A DNA stretch of 64,000 nucleotides, from positions 1-64,000 of the forward strand of contig NZ_JALPVL010000006.1 in the NCBI RefSeq assembly GCF_023544465.1, in the 5' to 3' direction. This document shows, in pieces, positions 25,502 to 34,503 of the stretch (positions are counted from its first letter, which is position 1; each line of letters opens with the position of its first letter). Made by a program: the position numbers and the translations under genes. The notes under the pieces were generated by a model. The model was not told where the DNA came from and searched no databases. It was given only the letters and a program-made list of their open reading frames with translations. This DNA comes from Paractinoplanes maris. Its GTDB lineage: Bacteria > Actinomycetota > Actinomycetes > Mycobacteriales > Micromonosporaceae.

Positions 25502-26001
25502 AGGATCTCCGACTCGGCGCGTCGCAGGGTCACCTCGACGCCCAGCTCGGCGGCGGCGACCGCGAGTTGCTCGGCCAGCTCGCCGGCCGAGCCGGCGGGC
25601 AGGTCGACCTCGGCCAGGAGCACATAGAGGGTGCCGGCCAGCCGGGTGCTGAGATCTGTGATGTTGCCGCCGGCCGCGGCGACCACCCGGGTCACCGCCG
25701 CGACGATGCCGAGCCGGTCGGCGCCGTGCACGCTGACCACGTACGGCTCGCCGCCGGCCTGGCGATCGTCCTCCGGCTCGACCGAGCTCACCGAGGTGAC
25801 GACCCCGCTCAGCGACTCGAGCGCCTCCACGGCCTCCGCGGACGAGGGGCCGGTGCAGACCAGCGTCATCGTGAAGTGGCCGCGCAGGCGGGTCATCGTG
25901 GAGTCGGTCAGGTTGGCGCCGACCGCGGCCAGCGCCTCGGCGACGTCGGCGACGATGCCGGTCCGGTCCGGACCGATGACGGTGATGGCGAGCTCATGCA
26001 C
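25498..26001 (-). CDS. Tandem ACT-domain protein, GcvR-like
   Basis: The 167-aa protein consists of two ACT domains, HELAITVIGPDRTGIVADVA (about 2-21 onward) and PYVVSVHGADRLGIVAAVTR (about 86 onward), with no catalytic domain. This is as in GcvR-type glycine-cleavage regulators and other amino-acid sensors. Start GTG 26001 is chosen because TACTGT lies exactly six bases upstream (leaderless). The upstream extension of the frame runs into mutY. It is coupled to def by a 4-bp overlap. The ligand is unknown. Confidence 0.85.
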   Translation of the reverse strand: MHELAITVIGPDRTGIVADVAEALAAVGANLTDSTMTRLRGHFTMTLVCTGPSSAEAVEALESLSGVVTSVSSVEPEDDRQAGGEPYVVSVHGADRLGIVAAVTRVVAAAGGNITDLSTRLAGTLYVLLAEVDLPAGSAGELAEQLAVAAAELGVEVTLRRAESEIL

Positions 26002-26006
26002 CTGCT

Positions 26007-26013
26007 TACAGTA
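26007..26013. promoter_or_regulatory. Overlapping divergent -10 elements of mutY and the ACT gene
   Basis: The 7 bp TACAGTA reads as TACAGT on the plus strand (10 bp before mutY's ATG) and TACTGT on the minus strand (6 bp before the ACT gene's GTG). Flanking CTTAC/GTAAG makes it a near-perfect palindrome. RNA polymerase can serve only one direction at a time here. Confidence 0.5.
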
Positions 26014-26022
26014 AGACCTGCC

Positions 26023-26919
26023 ATGACTCTTGCTGATGACGCCATCACGTGGTTCGACCAGAATGCCCGCGATCTGCCCTGGCGGCAGCCCGACACCACC
26101 GCCTGGGGTGTGCTGGTGAGCGAGGTGATGCTCCAGCAGACCCCGGTCGTGCGGGTGGAGCCCGCCTGGCGCTCCTGGATGACCCGCTGGCCCACCCCGG
26201 CCGACCTGGCCGCCGACCCGCCGTCCGAGGCCATCCGCATGTGGGGCCGGCTCGGCTATCCCCGCCGGGCGATGCGGTTGCACGCCTGCGCGGTGGCGAT
26301 GGTCGAGCGGCACGGCGGCCGGGTCCCGTCCGATCTCGAGCAGTTGCTAGCGCTGCCGGGCGTAGGGACGTACACCGGACGGGCGGTGGCCACCTTCGCG
26401 TACGGGCAACGCCATCCCGTGGTCGACACGAACGTGCGCCGGGTGGTGTCCCGGGCCGTCGAGGGCAAGCCGGACGCGGGCCCGTCGACCACCGCCGCCG
26501 ATCTGGTCGCGATGGCCGAGTTGCTGCCCGAGGAGCCGGCCCGGGCCGCGCGGGCCAGCATCGCTTTCATGGAGCTGGGTGCGCTGGTCTGCGTCGCCCG
26601 CTCCCCCCGTTGCCCCGAGTGCCCGTTCGAGGACGTCTGCGCGTGGCGGCGCAACGGTTCGCCGGCTCTCGAGGGGCCGAGTCGCAAACCGCAGCGGTAC
26701 GCGGGAACCGACCGCCAGGTACGCGGGCTGCTGCTCGAGGTGCTGCGGCACGCGACCGGCCCGGTGCCCCGGCAGCGCCTCGATCTGGTGTGGAACGACG
26801 ACGTCCAGCGGGCCCGGGCACTGGCCGGCCTGGTTGAGGACGGGCTCGTCGAGCCGCTCGACGCGGAGGTCTTCGTGCTCGCCGGGGACGCTCCGCGCGT
26901 ACCCCCGCAGTCTCTGTAA
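26023..26919 (+). CDS. mutY: A/G-specific adenine glycosylase
   Basis: Base-excision enzyme that removes A mispaired with 8-oxoguanine. The 298-aa product has catalytic E34 in SEVMLQQTPV, the helix-hairpin-helix LPGVGTYTGRAV, catalytic D135 in HPVVDTNVRR, and the 4Fe-4S cluster ligands C190, C197, C200 and C206. The C-terminal domain is short and lacks a full NUDIX-like module, as in other actinobacterial MutY proteins. Confidence 0.94.
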   Translation: MTLADDAITWFDQNARDLPWRQPDTTAWGVLVSEVMLQQTPVVRVEPAWRSWMTRWPTPADLAADPPSEAIRMWGRLGYPRRAMRLHACAVAMVERHGGRVPSDLEQLLALPGVGTYTGRAVATFAYGQRHPVVDTNVRRVVSRAVEGKPDAGPSTTAADLVAMAELLPEEPARAARASIAFMELGALVCVARSPRCPECPFEDVCAWRRNGSPALEGPSRKPQRYAGTDRQVRGLLLEVLRHATGPVPRQRLDLVWNDDVQRARALAGLVEDGLVEPLDAEVFVLAGDAPRVPPQSL

Positions 26920-26926
26920 TTGGCAC

Positions 26927-26965
26927 CTGACTTTCCGGGGGCTTCCGTCTAGAGTGAACGCTCAC
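26927..26965 (+). promoter_or_regulatory. Arabinofuranosidase promoter with LacI-type operator
   Basis: CTGACT (26927-26932), a 17-bp spacer and TAGAGT (26950-26955) form a plausible promoter. The palindrome GTGAACGCTCAC (26954-26965) overlaps the -10 and start point and has the central CG and GTGA/TCAC half-sites of LacI-family operators. TTTATCAC occurs twice downstream (26973-26980 and 27012-27019). No regulator gene is adjacent, so it would act in trans. Confidence 0.5.
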
Positions 26966-27066
26966 ATAGACGTTTATCACGCGCACAGTGCCTTCTAGGT
27001 GCATCTATGGATTTATCACCTGGCGCTGGGATGTGATGTTGTGCGCGCGAACAACGGGAGGATCCG

Positions 27067-29562
27067 GTGGCCCGCACCCGAACCCGCACAGCCGGCGTGA
27101 TTGCCGTTCTGGCCGCTCTGCCCCTGGCGGTCGCCCCACCGGCCGCCGCCGCGACCGACCCCGACTACACGATCACCGTCGATCCGCGATCCCCCGGCGC
27201 ATCGATCAGCGACAACATGTACGGCGTCTTCTTCGAGGACATCAACTACGCGGCCGACGGCGGGCTCTACGCCGAGCTGATCCGCAACCGCTCGTTCGAG
27301 TTCCAGGCCGCGGACAATCAGTCGTACACCGGTCTGACCAGCTGGACGGCGACCGGCACCGCCGCCACCGTCGACGACGACGCCCGGCTCAACGAGCGGA
27401 ACCGCACCTACCTGCGGCTGACCGGTGCGGCCGGCGTGACCAATGCCGGTTACAACAGCGGCGTCGCGGTCGAGAAGGGCGAGCGCTACGACTTCTCCGT
27501 CTGGGCCCGGTCGGACTCCGGCTCGCCGTTGACGATCTCGCTGACGACGGCCGACGGCACCGCGCTGGCCACCGCGCTGAAAATCAACGTCAAGAGCGAC
27601 ACCTGGTCCCGGTACGAGGGCACGCTGCGCGCGACGAGCACGAGCGACACCGGGCGGCTGTCGGTGTCGGCGATCGGCACCGGCACGCACCGGCTCGACA
27701 TGGTGTCGTTGCTCCCGCACAAGACGTACAAGGGTCACGGCCTGCGCAAAGATCTGGCCGAGAAGGTGGCGGCACTGCGCCCGGGCTTCGTCCGGTTCCC
27801 CGGCGGCTGCCTGGTCAACACCGGCAGCCACTACGCGTACGACGCCGCCTCGGGCTTCCCGCGCGCCCGGTCCTATCAGTGGAAGGACACGGTCGGGCCG
27901 GTCGAGACGCGGGCCACCAACGCGAATTTCTGGGGCTACAACCAGAGCTACGGGCTCGGCTACTACGAGTACTTCCAGTTCTCCGAGGACATCGGTGCCG
28001 CGCCCTTGCCGGTCGTGCCGGCCCTGGTCACCGGCTGCGGGCAGAACCGCGCCACCGACGACCCGGCGCTGCTGCAACGGCACATCCAGGACACTCTCGA
28101 CCTGATCGAGTTCGCCAACGGGCCGGTCACGTCCACCTGGGGCAAGCTCCGGGCGCGGATGGGCCACCCGAAGCCGTTCGGCCTGACCATGGTCGCCGTC
28201 GGCAACGAGGAGAACCTGCCCGAGGAGTACTTCGCCAACTTCGTGAAGTTCGAGGCCGCGATTAAAGCGAAGTACCCGAGCATGACGGTGATCAGCAACT
28301 CCGGGCCGGACGACCAGGGCGTGACGTTCGACAACCTGTGGGCCAAGAACCGCGCCCACGGGACCGACATGGTCGACGAGCACTACTACAACAGCCCGAA
28401 CTGGTTCCTGCAGAACAACGAGCGCTACGACTCGTACGACCGGAACGGGCCCCAGGTCTTCCTGGGTGAATACGCGTCGCAGGACGCCAAGTTCTTCAAC
28501 TCACTGGCCGAGGCGGCCTACATGACCGGGCTCGAGCGCAACGCCGACGTGGTCAGAATGGCCTCCTACGCGCCTCTGTTCGCCGACATCGACAACGTGC
28601 AGTGGCGGCCCGACCTGATCTGGTTCGACAACGACGAGTCGTGGGGCTCGACCAGCTATCAGATGCAGAAGCTGTTCATGACCAACGTCGGCGACCGCGT
28701 CGTGCCGTCGTCGGTGACCGGTGGCCGGGTCGTCCAGCCGCAGCCGATCACCGGCCGGGTCGGGTTGTCGACCTGGCGTACGGCGGCGAAGTACGACGAT
28801 CTGCGGGTGACCACGCCGGACGGCACAGTGCTGGTGGCCGACGACTTCAACGACGGTGCGGACGGCTGGAATTCGCTCAGTGGACGTGGCACGTGGGCGG
28901 TCACCGACGGCGCCTACACGCAGACCGACCTCGCGGCCGAGGACACGATGGTCGCCGCGGCCACCAACATCACGGCGACCGACTACGACATCAGCGTCAA
29001 GGCGACCAAGACCGCGGGGGCCGAGGGCTTCCTCATCCCGTTCGGGATCAAGGACTCGGGCACCTGGTACTGGTGGAACCTCGGCGGCTGGAACAACACC
29101 CAGGGCGCGATCGAGAAGGCGACCGGGTCGGCCGCGGCCAAGGAGCAGCTGCTCACCCGGCCCGACACGATCACCACCGGCCAGACGTACGACCTGAGGA
29201 TCGAGGTCCGGGGCACGAAGGTGACCCTGATCCGGGACGGCGAGGTCTGGGGCAGTTTCGACGACAACCAGGTCACCGAGCCCTTCGCCCAGGTCGTCAC
29301 CCGCGACCTCCGGTCGGGCGAGCTGATCGTCAAGGTGGTCAACGCGTCGGCCTCCGCCGCTCTCACCAAGATCGACCTGGGTGGCCTGCGCGTCGCCCCG
29401 ACGGGCCGGATGACCGTGCTGGCCGGCGACCCCGGCGAGCAGAACACCCGCTCGGCCGAGCCGATCCAGCCCGTGACCACCACGGCCCGGGGCCTCGGCT
29501 CGACCTTCACCCGGGCGTTCCCGGCGAGCTCGGTCACCTTCCTGCGCCTCCGGACCCGATAG
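27067..29562 (+). CDS. Secreted GH51 alpha-L-arabinofuranosidase
   Basis: Releases arabinose side chains from arabinan or arabinoxylan outside the cell. The 831-aa product has a signal peptide (about 1-28), then the family start NMYGVFFEDINYAADGGLY. A CBM4-like beta insertion (about 75-215) follows, then the GH51 barrel with acid/base E381 (VGNEEN) and nucleophile E468 (FLGEYAS). A jelly-roll or laminin-G-like module (about 565-690, VADDFNDGADGWNSL...) is inserted in the C-terminal beta domain. GTG 27067 follows GGGAGGAT. A GH43 gene follows 9 bp later, so the pair is one operon. Confidence 0.9.
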   Translation: MARTRTRTAGVIAVLAALPLAVAPPAAAATDPDYTITVDPRSPGASISDNMYGVFFEDINYAADGGLYAELIRNRSFEFQAADNQSYTGLTSWTATGTAATVDDDARLNERNRTYLRLTGAAGVTNAGYNSGVAVEKGERYDFSVWARSDSGSPLTISLTTADGTALATALKINVKSDTWSRYEGTLRATSTSDTGRLSVSAIGTGTHRLDMVSLLPHKTYKGHGLRKDLAEKVAALRPGFVRFPGGCLVNTGSHYAYDAASGFPRARSYQWKDTVGPVETRATNANFWGYNQSYGLGYYEYFQFSEDIGAAPLPVVPALVTGCGQNRATDDPALLQRHIQDTLDLIEFANGPVTSTWGKLRARMGHPKPFGLTMVAVGNEENLPEEYFANFVKFEAAIKAKYPSMTVISNSGPDDQGVTFDNLWAKNRAHGTDMVDEHYYNSPNWFLQNNERYDSYDRNGPQVFLGEYASQDAKFFNSLAEAAYMTGLERNADVVRMASYAPLFADIDNVQWRPDLIWFDNDESWGSTSYQMQKLFMTNVGDRVVPSSVTGGRVVQPQPITGRVGLSTWRTAAKYDDLRVTTPDGTVLVADDFNDGADGWNSLSGRGTWAVTDGAYTQTDLAAEDTMVAAATNITATDYDISVKATKTAGAEGFLIPFGIKDSGTWYWWNLGGWNNTQGAIEKATGSAAAKEQLLTRPDTITTGQTYDLRIEVRGTKVTLIRDGEVWGSFDDNQVTEPFAQVVTRDLRSGELIVKVVNASASAALTKIDLGGLRVAPTGRMTVLAGDPGEQNTRSAEPIQPVTTTARGLGSTFTRAFPASSVTFLRLRTR

Positions 29563-29571
29563 GAGACTTCG

Positions 29572-30978
29572 ATGACATTCGCGTTGAGCAGGCGCACGCT
29601 GATGCGCGGTTCGCTCGGGGTCGCAGCCGGGACCGGCCTGGCCGGGCTGGGCGCGGCCGGGACGGCGGAAGCCGCCGTGCCACGGACCGACGCCGAGATC
29701 TACGGCGTGCCGACCGCGCAGCCGCTGGTCACCCAGCGCGCCGACCCGTTCATCACGCCGCGCACCAACGGCCGGTACTACTTCACCGGGTCGGTCCCCG
29801 AGTACGACCGGATCGCCCTGCGCGGCTCGGCCACCCTGGCCGGCCTGTCGGACGCCGCCGAGACGGTGATCTGGCGGCGCCCGGCGAGCGGCCGGATGGC
29901 CGGGCACATCTGGGCGCCGGAGCTGCACCGCATCGACGGCCGCTGGTACGTCTACTTCGCGGCCGGCGACTCCGACGACGTGTTCCGGATCCGCACGTAC
30001 GTCCTGGAATCGCCCCTGGCCGATCCGCTGGACCCCACCGGATGGCAGCTCAAGACCCAGCTCCGGACCGAGTGGGACGGTTTCACCCTGGACGCGACGA
30101 CCTTCGCGCACCGCGGCCGCCGCTACCTGGTGTGGGCGCAGAGCGAGCCCGAGATCGCGGTCAACACCAGCCTCTACATCGCCCGGATGGGGACGCCGTG
30201 GTCGCTGGCCACCAAGCCGACGCGGATCACCACGCCCACCCGGGACTGGGAGATCCAGGGGTTCCGGGTGAACGAGGGGCCGGCCGTGCTGATCCGCAAC
30301 GGCCGGGTGTTCCTGACCTTCTCGGCCAGCGCCACCGACGCCCGTTACTGCATGGGCCTGCTCACCGCGGACGCGGACGCCGACCTGCTCCGGCCGGAGT
30401 CGTGGGTGAAGACACCCGACCCGATCTTCGTCACCAACCCCGAGACGCACCGCTACGGGCCGGGGCACAACTCGTTCACGGTGGCCGAGGACGGGCGCAC
30501 GGACGTGCTGGTCTACCACGCCCGCGACTACCGCGACATCACCGGCGACCCGCTCTACGACCCGAACCGGCATGCCCGGGTGCAGCGGCTCTACTGGCAT
30601 CCGGACGGCACGCCGCTGTTCGGCGTGCCGGTGGGTGACGGCGGCCCGATCGTGCGGATCTCACCGGCCGACCGCCCGGACGACTTCGTACGGCATGCGG
30701 CCGACGGCGCGATCGTGGTGCAGCGGGCCCCGCGTGACCTGGCCGCAACCCAGTTCCGGTTCGAGGCGCAGGACGACGGCACCGAGGTGCTGCGCTCGGT
30801 CGATCACCCGTCGTCGGTCGTCGGGAGCGATCTGCGGCTGGGCTCGGCACCGGTGAAGCTCCGGCGGGAGACCACCCGGACCGGGCTCAAGCTCCGGGTG
30901 GAGAGCGGCGGATACCTGCGCATCGCCGGCTCCCGTGTCTCCGTCGGCCCAGCCGGGACAGTCCTGCGGCTGAGCTGA
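29572..30978 (+). CDS. Secreted GH43 arabinan-active glycosidase
   Basis: Five-bladed propeller glycosidase of 468 aa. The signal peptide has twin Arg (LSRRTLMRGSLG), suggesting Tat export. Probable catalytic residues are D58 (RADPFITP), D174 (LDATTF) and E235 (NEGPAVL), as in GH43 arabinosidases. After the propeller (to about residue 365) a C-terminal beta-trefoil-like module (FVRHAADGAIVVQR...) resembles arabinose-binding AbfB domains. A good AGGAG precedes ATG 29572. It works with the upstream GH51 enzyme. Exact specificity cannot be read from sequence. Confidence 0.85.
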   Translation: MTFALSRRTLMRGSLGVAAGTGLAGLGAAGTAEAAVPRTDAEIYGVPTAQPLVTQRADPFITPRTNGRYYFTGSVPEYDRIALRGSATLAGLSDAAETVIWRRPASGRMAGHIWAPELHRIDGRWYVYFAAGDSDDVFRIRTYVLESPLADPLDPTGWQLKTQLRTEWDGFTLDATTFAHRGRRYLVWAQSEPEIAVNTSLYIARMGTPWSLATKPTRITTPTRDWEIQGFRVNEGPAVLIRNGRVFLTFSASATDARYCMGLLTADADADLLRPESWVKTPDPIFVTNPETHRYGPGHNSFTVAEDGRTDVLVYHARDYRDITGDPLYDPNRHARVQRLYWHPDGTPLFGVPVGDGGPIVRISPADRPDDFVRHAADGAIVVQRAPRDLAATQFRFEAQDDGTEVLRSVDHPSSVVGSDLRLGSAPVKLRRETTRTGLKLRVESGGYLRIAGSRVSVGPAGTVLRLS

Positions 30979-31048
30979 CGGTATACGCCCGCGTACGCGT
31001 TCCCCCCACCGCGTGCGCGGGCCCTCCCGGATGTCGCCCCGGGAAGCG

Positions 31049-31081
31049 CAACGGCCCGGCTGCTGAGCAGCCGGGCCGTTG
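31049..31081. terminator. Bidirectional terminator hairpin
   Basis: Perfect 14-bp arms CAACGGCCCGGCTG / CAGCCGGGCCGTTG surround a 5-base loop between the convergent GH43 and clpC genes. No long T-run follows on either side, but the stem is very stable. Confidence 0.75.
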
Positions 31082-31095
31082 TCGTGGAACAGTGC

Positions 31096-33618
31096 TTACT
31101 CCTCGGTGGTCGCCGCTCCGAGGTCGGCCGGAACCGCGTCGGGAACCGCGACGCCACGGTCGGCGCCGGTGAACGTGAGCTTGGACTTCTCGATGTTCTC
31201 CGGGTCGCCCTCGCAGTCCACCACCACGATCTGGCCGGGGCGCAGCTCGTTGAAGAGGATCTGCTCGGACAGGGTGTCCTCGAGGTCGCGCTGGATCGTG
31301 CGGCGCAGCGGCCGGGCGCCCAGCACCGGGTCGAAGCCCTTCTTCGCCAGGTACTTCTTGGCGTTGTCGGTCAGCTCGAGGCCCATGTCCTTGTTCTTGA
31401 GCTGGCCCTCGATCCGCGACGTGAAGATGTCGACGATCTGGAGGATCTCGTCCTGGCGGAGCTGGTGGAAGACGATCGTGTCGTCGATGCGGTTGAGGAA
31501 CTCCGGGCGGAAGTGCTGCTTCAGCTCGTCGTTGACCTTGACCTTCATCCGGTCGTAGTTGCTCTCGACATCCTCCGAGGCCTGGAAGCCCAGGGAGACC
31601 GCCTTGGCCACGTCACGCGTGCCGAGGTTGGTGGTCAGGATGATGACCGTGTTCTTGAAGTCCACGATGCGGCCCTGACCGTCGGTCAGGCGGCCGTCCT
31701 CGAGGATCTGCAGGAGCGTGTTGAAGACGTCCGGGTGAGCCTTCTCGATCTCGTCGAAGAGGACCACGGAGAACGGCTTGCGGCGCACCTTCTCGGTCAG
31801 CTGGCCACCCTCGTCGTAACCGACGTAGCCGGGAGGGGCACCGACGAGGCGGGACACCGTGTAGCGGTCGTGGAACTCCGACATGTCGAGCTGGATCAGC
31901 GCGTCCTCGGAGCCGAACAGGAACTCCGCGAGCGCCTTGGAGAGCTCGGTCTTACCGACACCGGACGGGCCGGCGAAGATGAACGAGCCGGACGGGCGCT
32001 TGGGGTCCTTGAGGCCGGCCCGGGTGCGCCGGATCGCCTTGGAGACGGCCTTGACCGCGTCCTCCTGGCCGATGACCCGCTTGTGCAGCTCATCCTCCAT
32101 GCGGAGCAGCCGGGAGGTCTCCTCCTCGGTCAGCTTGTAGACCGGGATGCCGGTCCAGTTGCCCAGGACCTCGGCGATCTGCTCGTCGTCGACCTCGGAC
32201 ACGACGTCGAGGTCGCCGGCCTTCCACTCCTTCTCCCGCTGCGCCTTCTGGCCCAGCAGCTGCTTCTCCTTGTCGCGCAGCTGCGCGGCCCGCTCGAAGT
32301 CCTGCGCGTCGATCGCGGACTCCTTGTCGCGGCGCACCTGGGCGATGCGCTCGTCGAAGTCGCGGAGGTCCGGCGGCGCGGTCATCCGGCGGATGCGCAT
32401 CCGGGCGCCGGCCTCGTCGATCAGGTCGATCGCCTTGTCCGGCAGGAAGCGGTCAGAGATGTAGCGGTCGGCCAGCGTCGCGGCCGCCACCAGGGCGGCG
32501 TCCGTGATGCTGATCCGGTGGTGAGCCTCGTAGCGGTCCCGCAGGCCCTTGAGGATCTCGATGGTGTGCGCCAGCGACGGCTCGCCGACCTGGATGGGCT
32601 GGAAACGGCGCTCGAGAGCGGCGTCCTTCTCCAGGTGCTTGCGGTACTCGTCGAGGGTGGTGGCACCGATGGTCTGGAGCTCGCCACGGGCCAGCATCGG
32701 CTTGAGGATGCTCGCCGCGTCGATCGCGCCCTCGGCGGCACCCGCACCCACCAGGGTGTGGATCTCGTCGATGAACAGGATGATGTCGCCCCGGGTGCGG
32801 ATCTCCTTGAGCACCTTCTTCAGGCGCTCCTCGAAGTCACCGCGGTAACGGGAACCGGCGACCAGCGCACCGAGGTCGAGCGTGTAGAGCTGCTTGTCCT
32901 TCAGCGTCTCGGGCACCTCGCCCTTGATGATGGACTGCGCGAGACCCTCGACGACCGCGGTCTTTCCGACGCCGGGCTCACCGATGAGAACCGGGTTGTT
33001 CTTGGTGCGGCGGGACAGCACCTGCATGACCCGCTCGATCTCCTTCTCGCGCCCGATGACCGGGTCGAGCTTGCCCTCGCGGGCGGCCTGGGTCAGGTTG
33101 CGCCCGAACTGGTCGAGGACCAGGGACGTCGACGGCGCGGCCTCGCCCGCCGCCGCACCGGCCGCGGCCGGCTCCTTGCCCTGATAGCCGGAGAGCAGCT
33201 GGATGACCTGCTGGCGGACCCGGTTGAGGTCGGCGCCGAGCTTGACCAGCACCTGGGCGGCGACGCCCTCGCCCTCACGGATCAGGCCGAGCAGGATGTG
33301 CTCGGTGCCGATGTAGTTGTGGCCGAGCTGGAGCGCCTCACGCAGCGACAGCTCCAGCACCTTCTTGGCCCTGGGCGTGAACGGGATGTGCCCGCTCGGC
33401 GCCTGCTGGCCTTGACCGATGATCTCTTCGACCTGTTGCCGGACGCCCTCCAACGAGATACCCAAGCTCTCGAGAGCCTTGGCGGCGACACCCTCGCCCT
33501 CGTGGATCAGGCCGAGCAGGATGTGCTCGGTCCCGATGTAGTTGTGGTTGAGCATCCGGGCCTCTTCTTGGGCCAGGACGACAACCCGTCGCGCTCGGTC
33601 GGTGAACCGCTCGAACAT
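31096..33618 (-). CDS. clpC: ATP-dependent Clp protease ATP-binding subunit ClpC
   Basis: AAA+ unfoldase partner of ClpP for protein quality control; essential in actinobacteria. The 840-aa product starts [20 protein letters not shown] and has the two Clp-N repeats (1-145), first Walker A GEPGVGKT (213-220), and a UVR-type middle segment with [20 protein letters not shown]. The second Walker A, GPSGVGKT, and a C-terminal D2 domain follow. ATG 33618 is chosen because the conserved N-terminus begins there and GAGGAG lies upstream. The frame runs open further 5' but without family sequence. Confidence 0.96.
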   Translation of the reverse strand: MFERFTDRARRVVVLAQEEARMLNHNYIGTEHILLGLIHEGEGVAAKALESLGISLEGVRQQVEEIIGQGQQAPSGHIPFTPRAKKVLELSLREALQLGHNYIGTEHILLGLIREGEGVAAQVLVKLGADLNRVRQQVIQLLSGYQGKEPAAAGAAAGEAAPSTSLVLDQFGRNLTQAAREGKLDPVIGREKEIERVMQVLSRRTKNNPVLIGEPGVGKTAVVEGLAQSIIKGEVPETLKDKQLYTLDLGALVAGSRYRGDFEERLKKVLKEIRTRGDIILFIDEIHTLVGAGAAEGAIDAASILKPMLARGELQTIGATTLDEYRKHLEKDAALERRFQPIQVGEPSLAHTIEILKGLRDRYEAHHRISITDAALVAAATLADRYISDRFLPDKAIDLIDEAGARMRIRRMTAPPDLRDFDERIAQVRRDKESAIDAQDFERAAQLRDKEKQLLGQKAQREKEWKAGDLDVVSEVDDEQIAEVLGNWTGIPVYKLTEEETSRLLRMEDELHKRVIGQEDAVKAVSKAIRRTRAGLKDPKRPSGSFIFAGPSGVGKTELSKALAEFLFGSEDALIQLDMSEFHDRYTVSRLVGAPPGYVGYDEGGQLTEKVRRKPFSVVLFDEIEKAHPDVFNTLLQILEDGRLTDGQGRIVDFKNTVIILTTNLGTRDVAKAVSLGFQASEDVESNYDRMKVKVNDELKQHFRPEFLNRIDDTIVFHQLRQDEILQIVDIFTSRIEGQLKNKDMGLELTDNAKKYLAKKGFDPVLGARPLRRTIQRDLEDTLSEQILFNELRPGQIVVVDCEGDPENIEKSKLTFTGADRGVAVPDAVPADLGAATTEE

Positions 33619-33852
33619 GCCCTCGTGCTCCTCACGTGCCGTGCGCCAATGCTGAGCTCGTCTCAACAGCTGGCGGGGCCAGCGCACGGGCATCGGTGAT
33701 ACCCGTACTGACAACTCTATCGCCGCCGGGTGGTCTTGCTGGGCCCTCGCGGCCCCTCGAAACCTTCCGCAACGTTGATTTAGCCAACTTCGCACGCTCA
33801 ACCGCTGTTCCCCCAGCGGAACGGCTACGCGGACAGCGAAATCGCGATACCG

Positions 33853-33895
33853 ACATCCACAGGCTGTGGACAACTTCGTCCCCACCTGTGGATAA
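33853..33895. other. DnaA-box cluster
   Basis: Two perfect DnaA boxes in the same orientation, TGTGGACAA (33865-33873, complement TTGTCCACA) and TGTGGATAA (33887-33895, complement TTATCCACA), lie 22 bp apart. A weaker ACATCCACA (33853-33861) adjoins in the opposite orientation. No dnaA or dnaN gene is nearby, so this is not the replication origin. It could titrate DnaA or let DnaA regulate clpC. Confidence 0.6.
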
Positions 33896-33924
33896 CCCTA
33901 CGTCGGCCGACCGAAGAGCGACCG

Positions 33925-33964
33925 AAAAAGCAGCGGGTCCGCCACACCATGTGTGGCGGACCCG
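33925..33964 (-). terminator. Intrinsic terminator of lsr2
   Basis: Perfect 14-bp arms (33934-33947 and 33951-33964) around a 3-base loop are followed on the minus strand by GCTGCTTTTTCGG with a five-T run. It lies 34 bp after the lsr2 stop and is the most classical terminator in the window. Confidence 0.88.
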
Positions 33965-33997
33965 GCTGAGTCGGTGGGACCGGCGTGGGCACGGGGG

Positions 33998-34354
33998 TCA
34001 GTTGCGGCCCGGGCCCTTCGCGTGGAACTCGTCGACGATCTCCTGCGGAATGCGTCCCCGGTCGGAGATGTCCTTGCCGGACTTCTTGGCCCATTCCCGG
34101 ATGGCCTTGTTCTGCTCGCGGTCGGCGGTGGCGCCACCCCGGCCGCGGGCGGCCCGGCCCCCCACGACCACTCCGCCCCGGGCGGCCTTGGCACCGGCCT
34201 CCACGTACGGCTCGAAGAGCTCCCGCAATTTGGTGGCGTTCTTCTCCGACAGGTCGATCTCGTACTGAATGCCGTCGAGCGCGAACTTCACCGTCTCGTC
34301 GGCGTCGCCCCCGTCGATGTCATCAACCAGCTTGTGAATGATCTGTTTGGCCAC
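33998..34354 (-). CDS. lsr2: Lsr2 nucleoid-associated protein
   Basis: Actinobacterial H-NS-like protein that coats AT-rich and foreign DNA and silences it. The 118-aa product starts MAKQIIHKLVDDIDG, the oligomerisation domain. It has a basic Gly/Arg linker (residues about 57-75) and the C-terminal DNA-binding domain with REWAKKSGKDISDRGRIP, whose RGR motif enters the minor groove of AT-rich DNA. GTG 34354 follows GGGAGGA. It may help silence the lower-GC genes at the right end of the window. Confidence 0.96.
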   Translation of the reverse strand: MAKQIIHKLVDDIDGGDADETVKFALDGIQYEIDLSEKNATKLRELFEPYVEAGAKAARGGVVVGGRAARGRGGATADREQNKAIREWAKKSGKDISDRGRIPQEIVDEFHAKGPGRN

Positions 34355-34432
34355 GCGCCGCTATCCTCCCGGACACAGGTTCTCCCCAATGCAACGCACA
34401 GACAATAACGCCAAGGCGGCATCGTCCGTCAA

Positions 34433-34475
34433 TGGAGGCCGGAACATTTCCGGTGACGGAGAGTTCCGACCTCCA
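34433..34475. terminator. Possible lysS terminator hairpin
   Basis: Arms 34433-34445 and 34463-34475 (TGGAGGCCGGAAC and its complement with one mismatch) bracket a 17-base loop just after the lysS stop. No T-run is present. Confidence 0.45.
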
Positions 34476-34503
34476 GTGGCCGCGGGGACGAACTCGACGG
34501 TGC

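Larger units (their letters stand above)
33619..33997. other. Intergenic region between lsr2 and clpC
   Basis: It holds the clpC promoter, which I cannot place with confidence, two perfect DnaA boxes and the lsr2 terminator (both listed separately). No gene is visible in it. Frames crossing it are extensions of the clpC frame or low-quality overlaps. Confidence 0.6.

Noticed and set aside
28501-30638. Open frames of about 680-700 codons overlapping the GH51 and GH43 genes
   Set aside because: They are out-of-frame readings of two genes with clear catalytic motifs and signal peptides.
33853-33895. DnaA boxes considered as the chromosomal origin
   Set aside because: Only two perfect boxes, no AT-rich unwinding region, and neighbours are lsr2 and clpC, not dnaA/dnaN.
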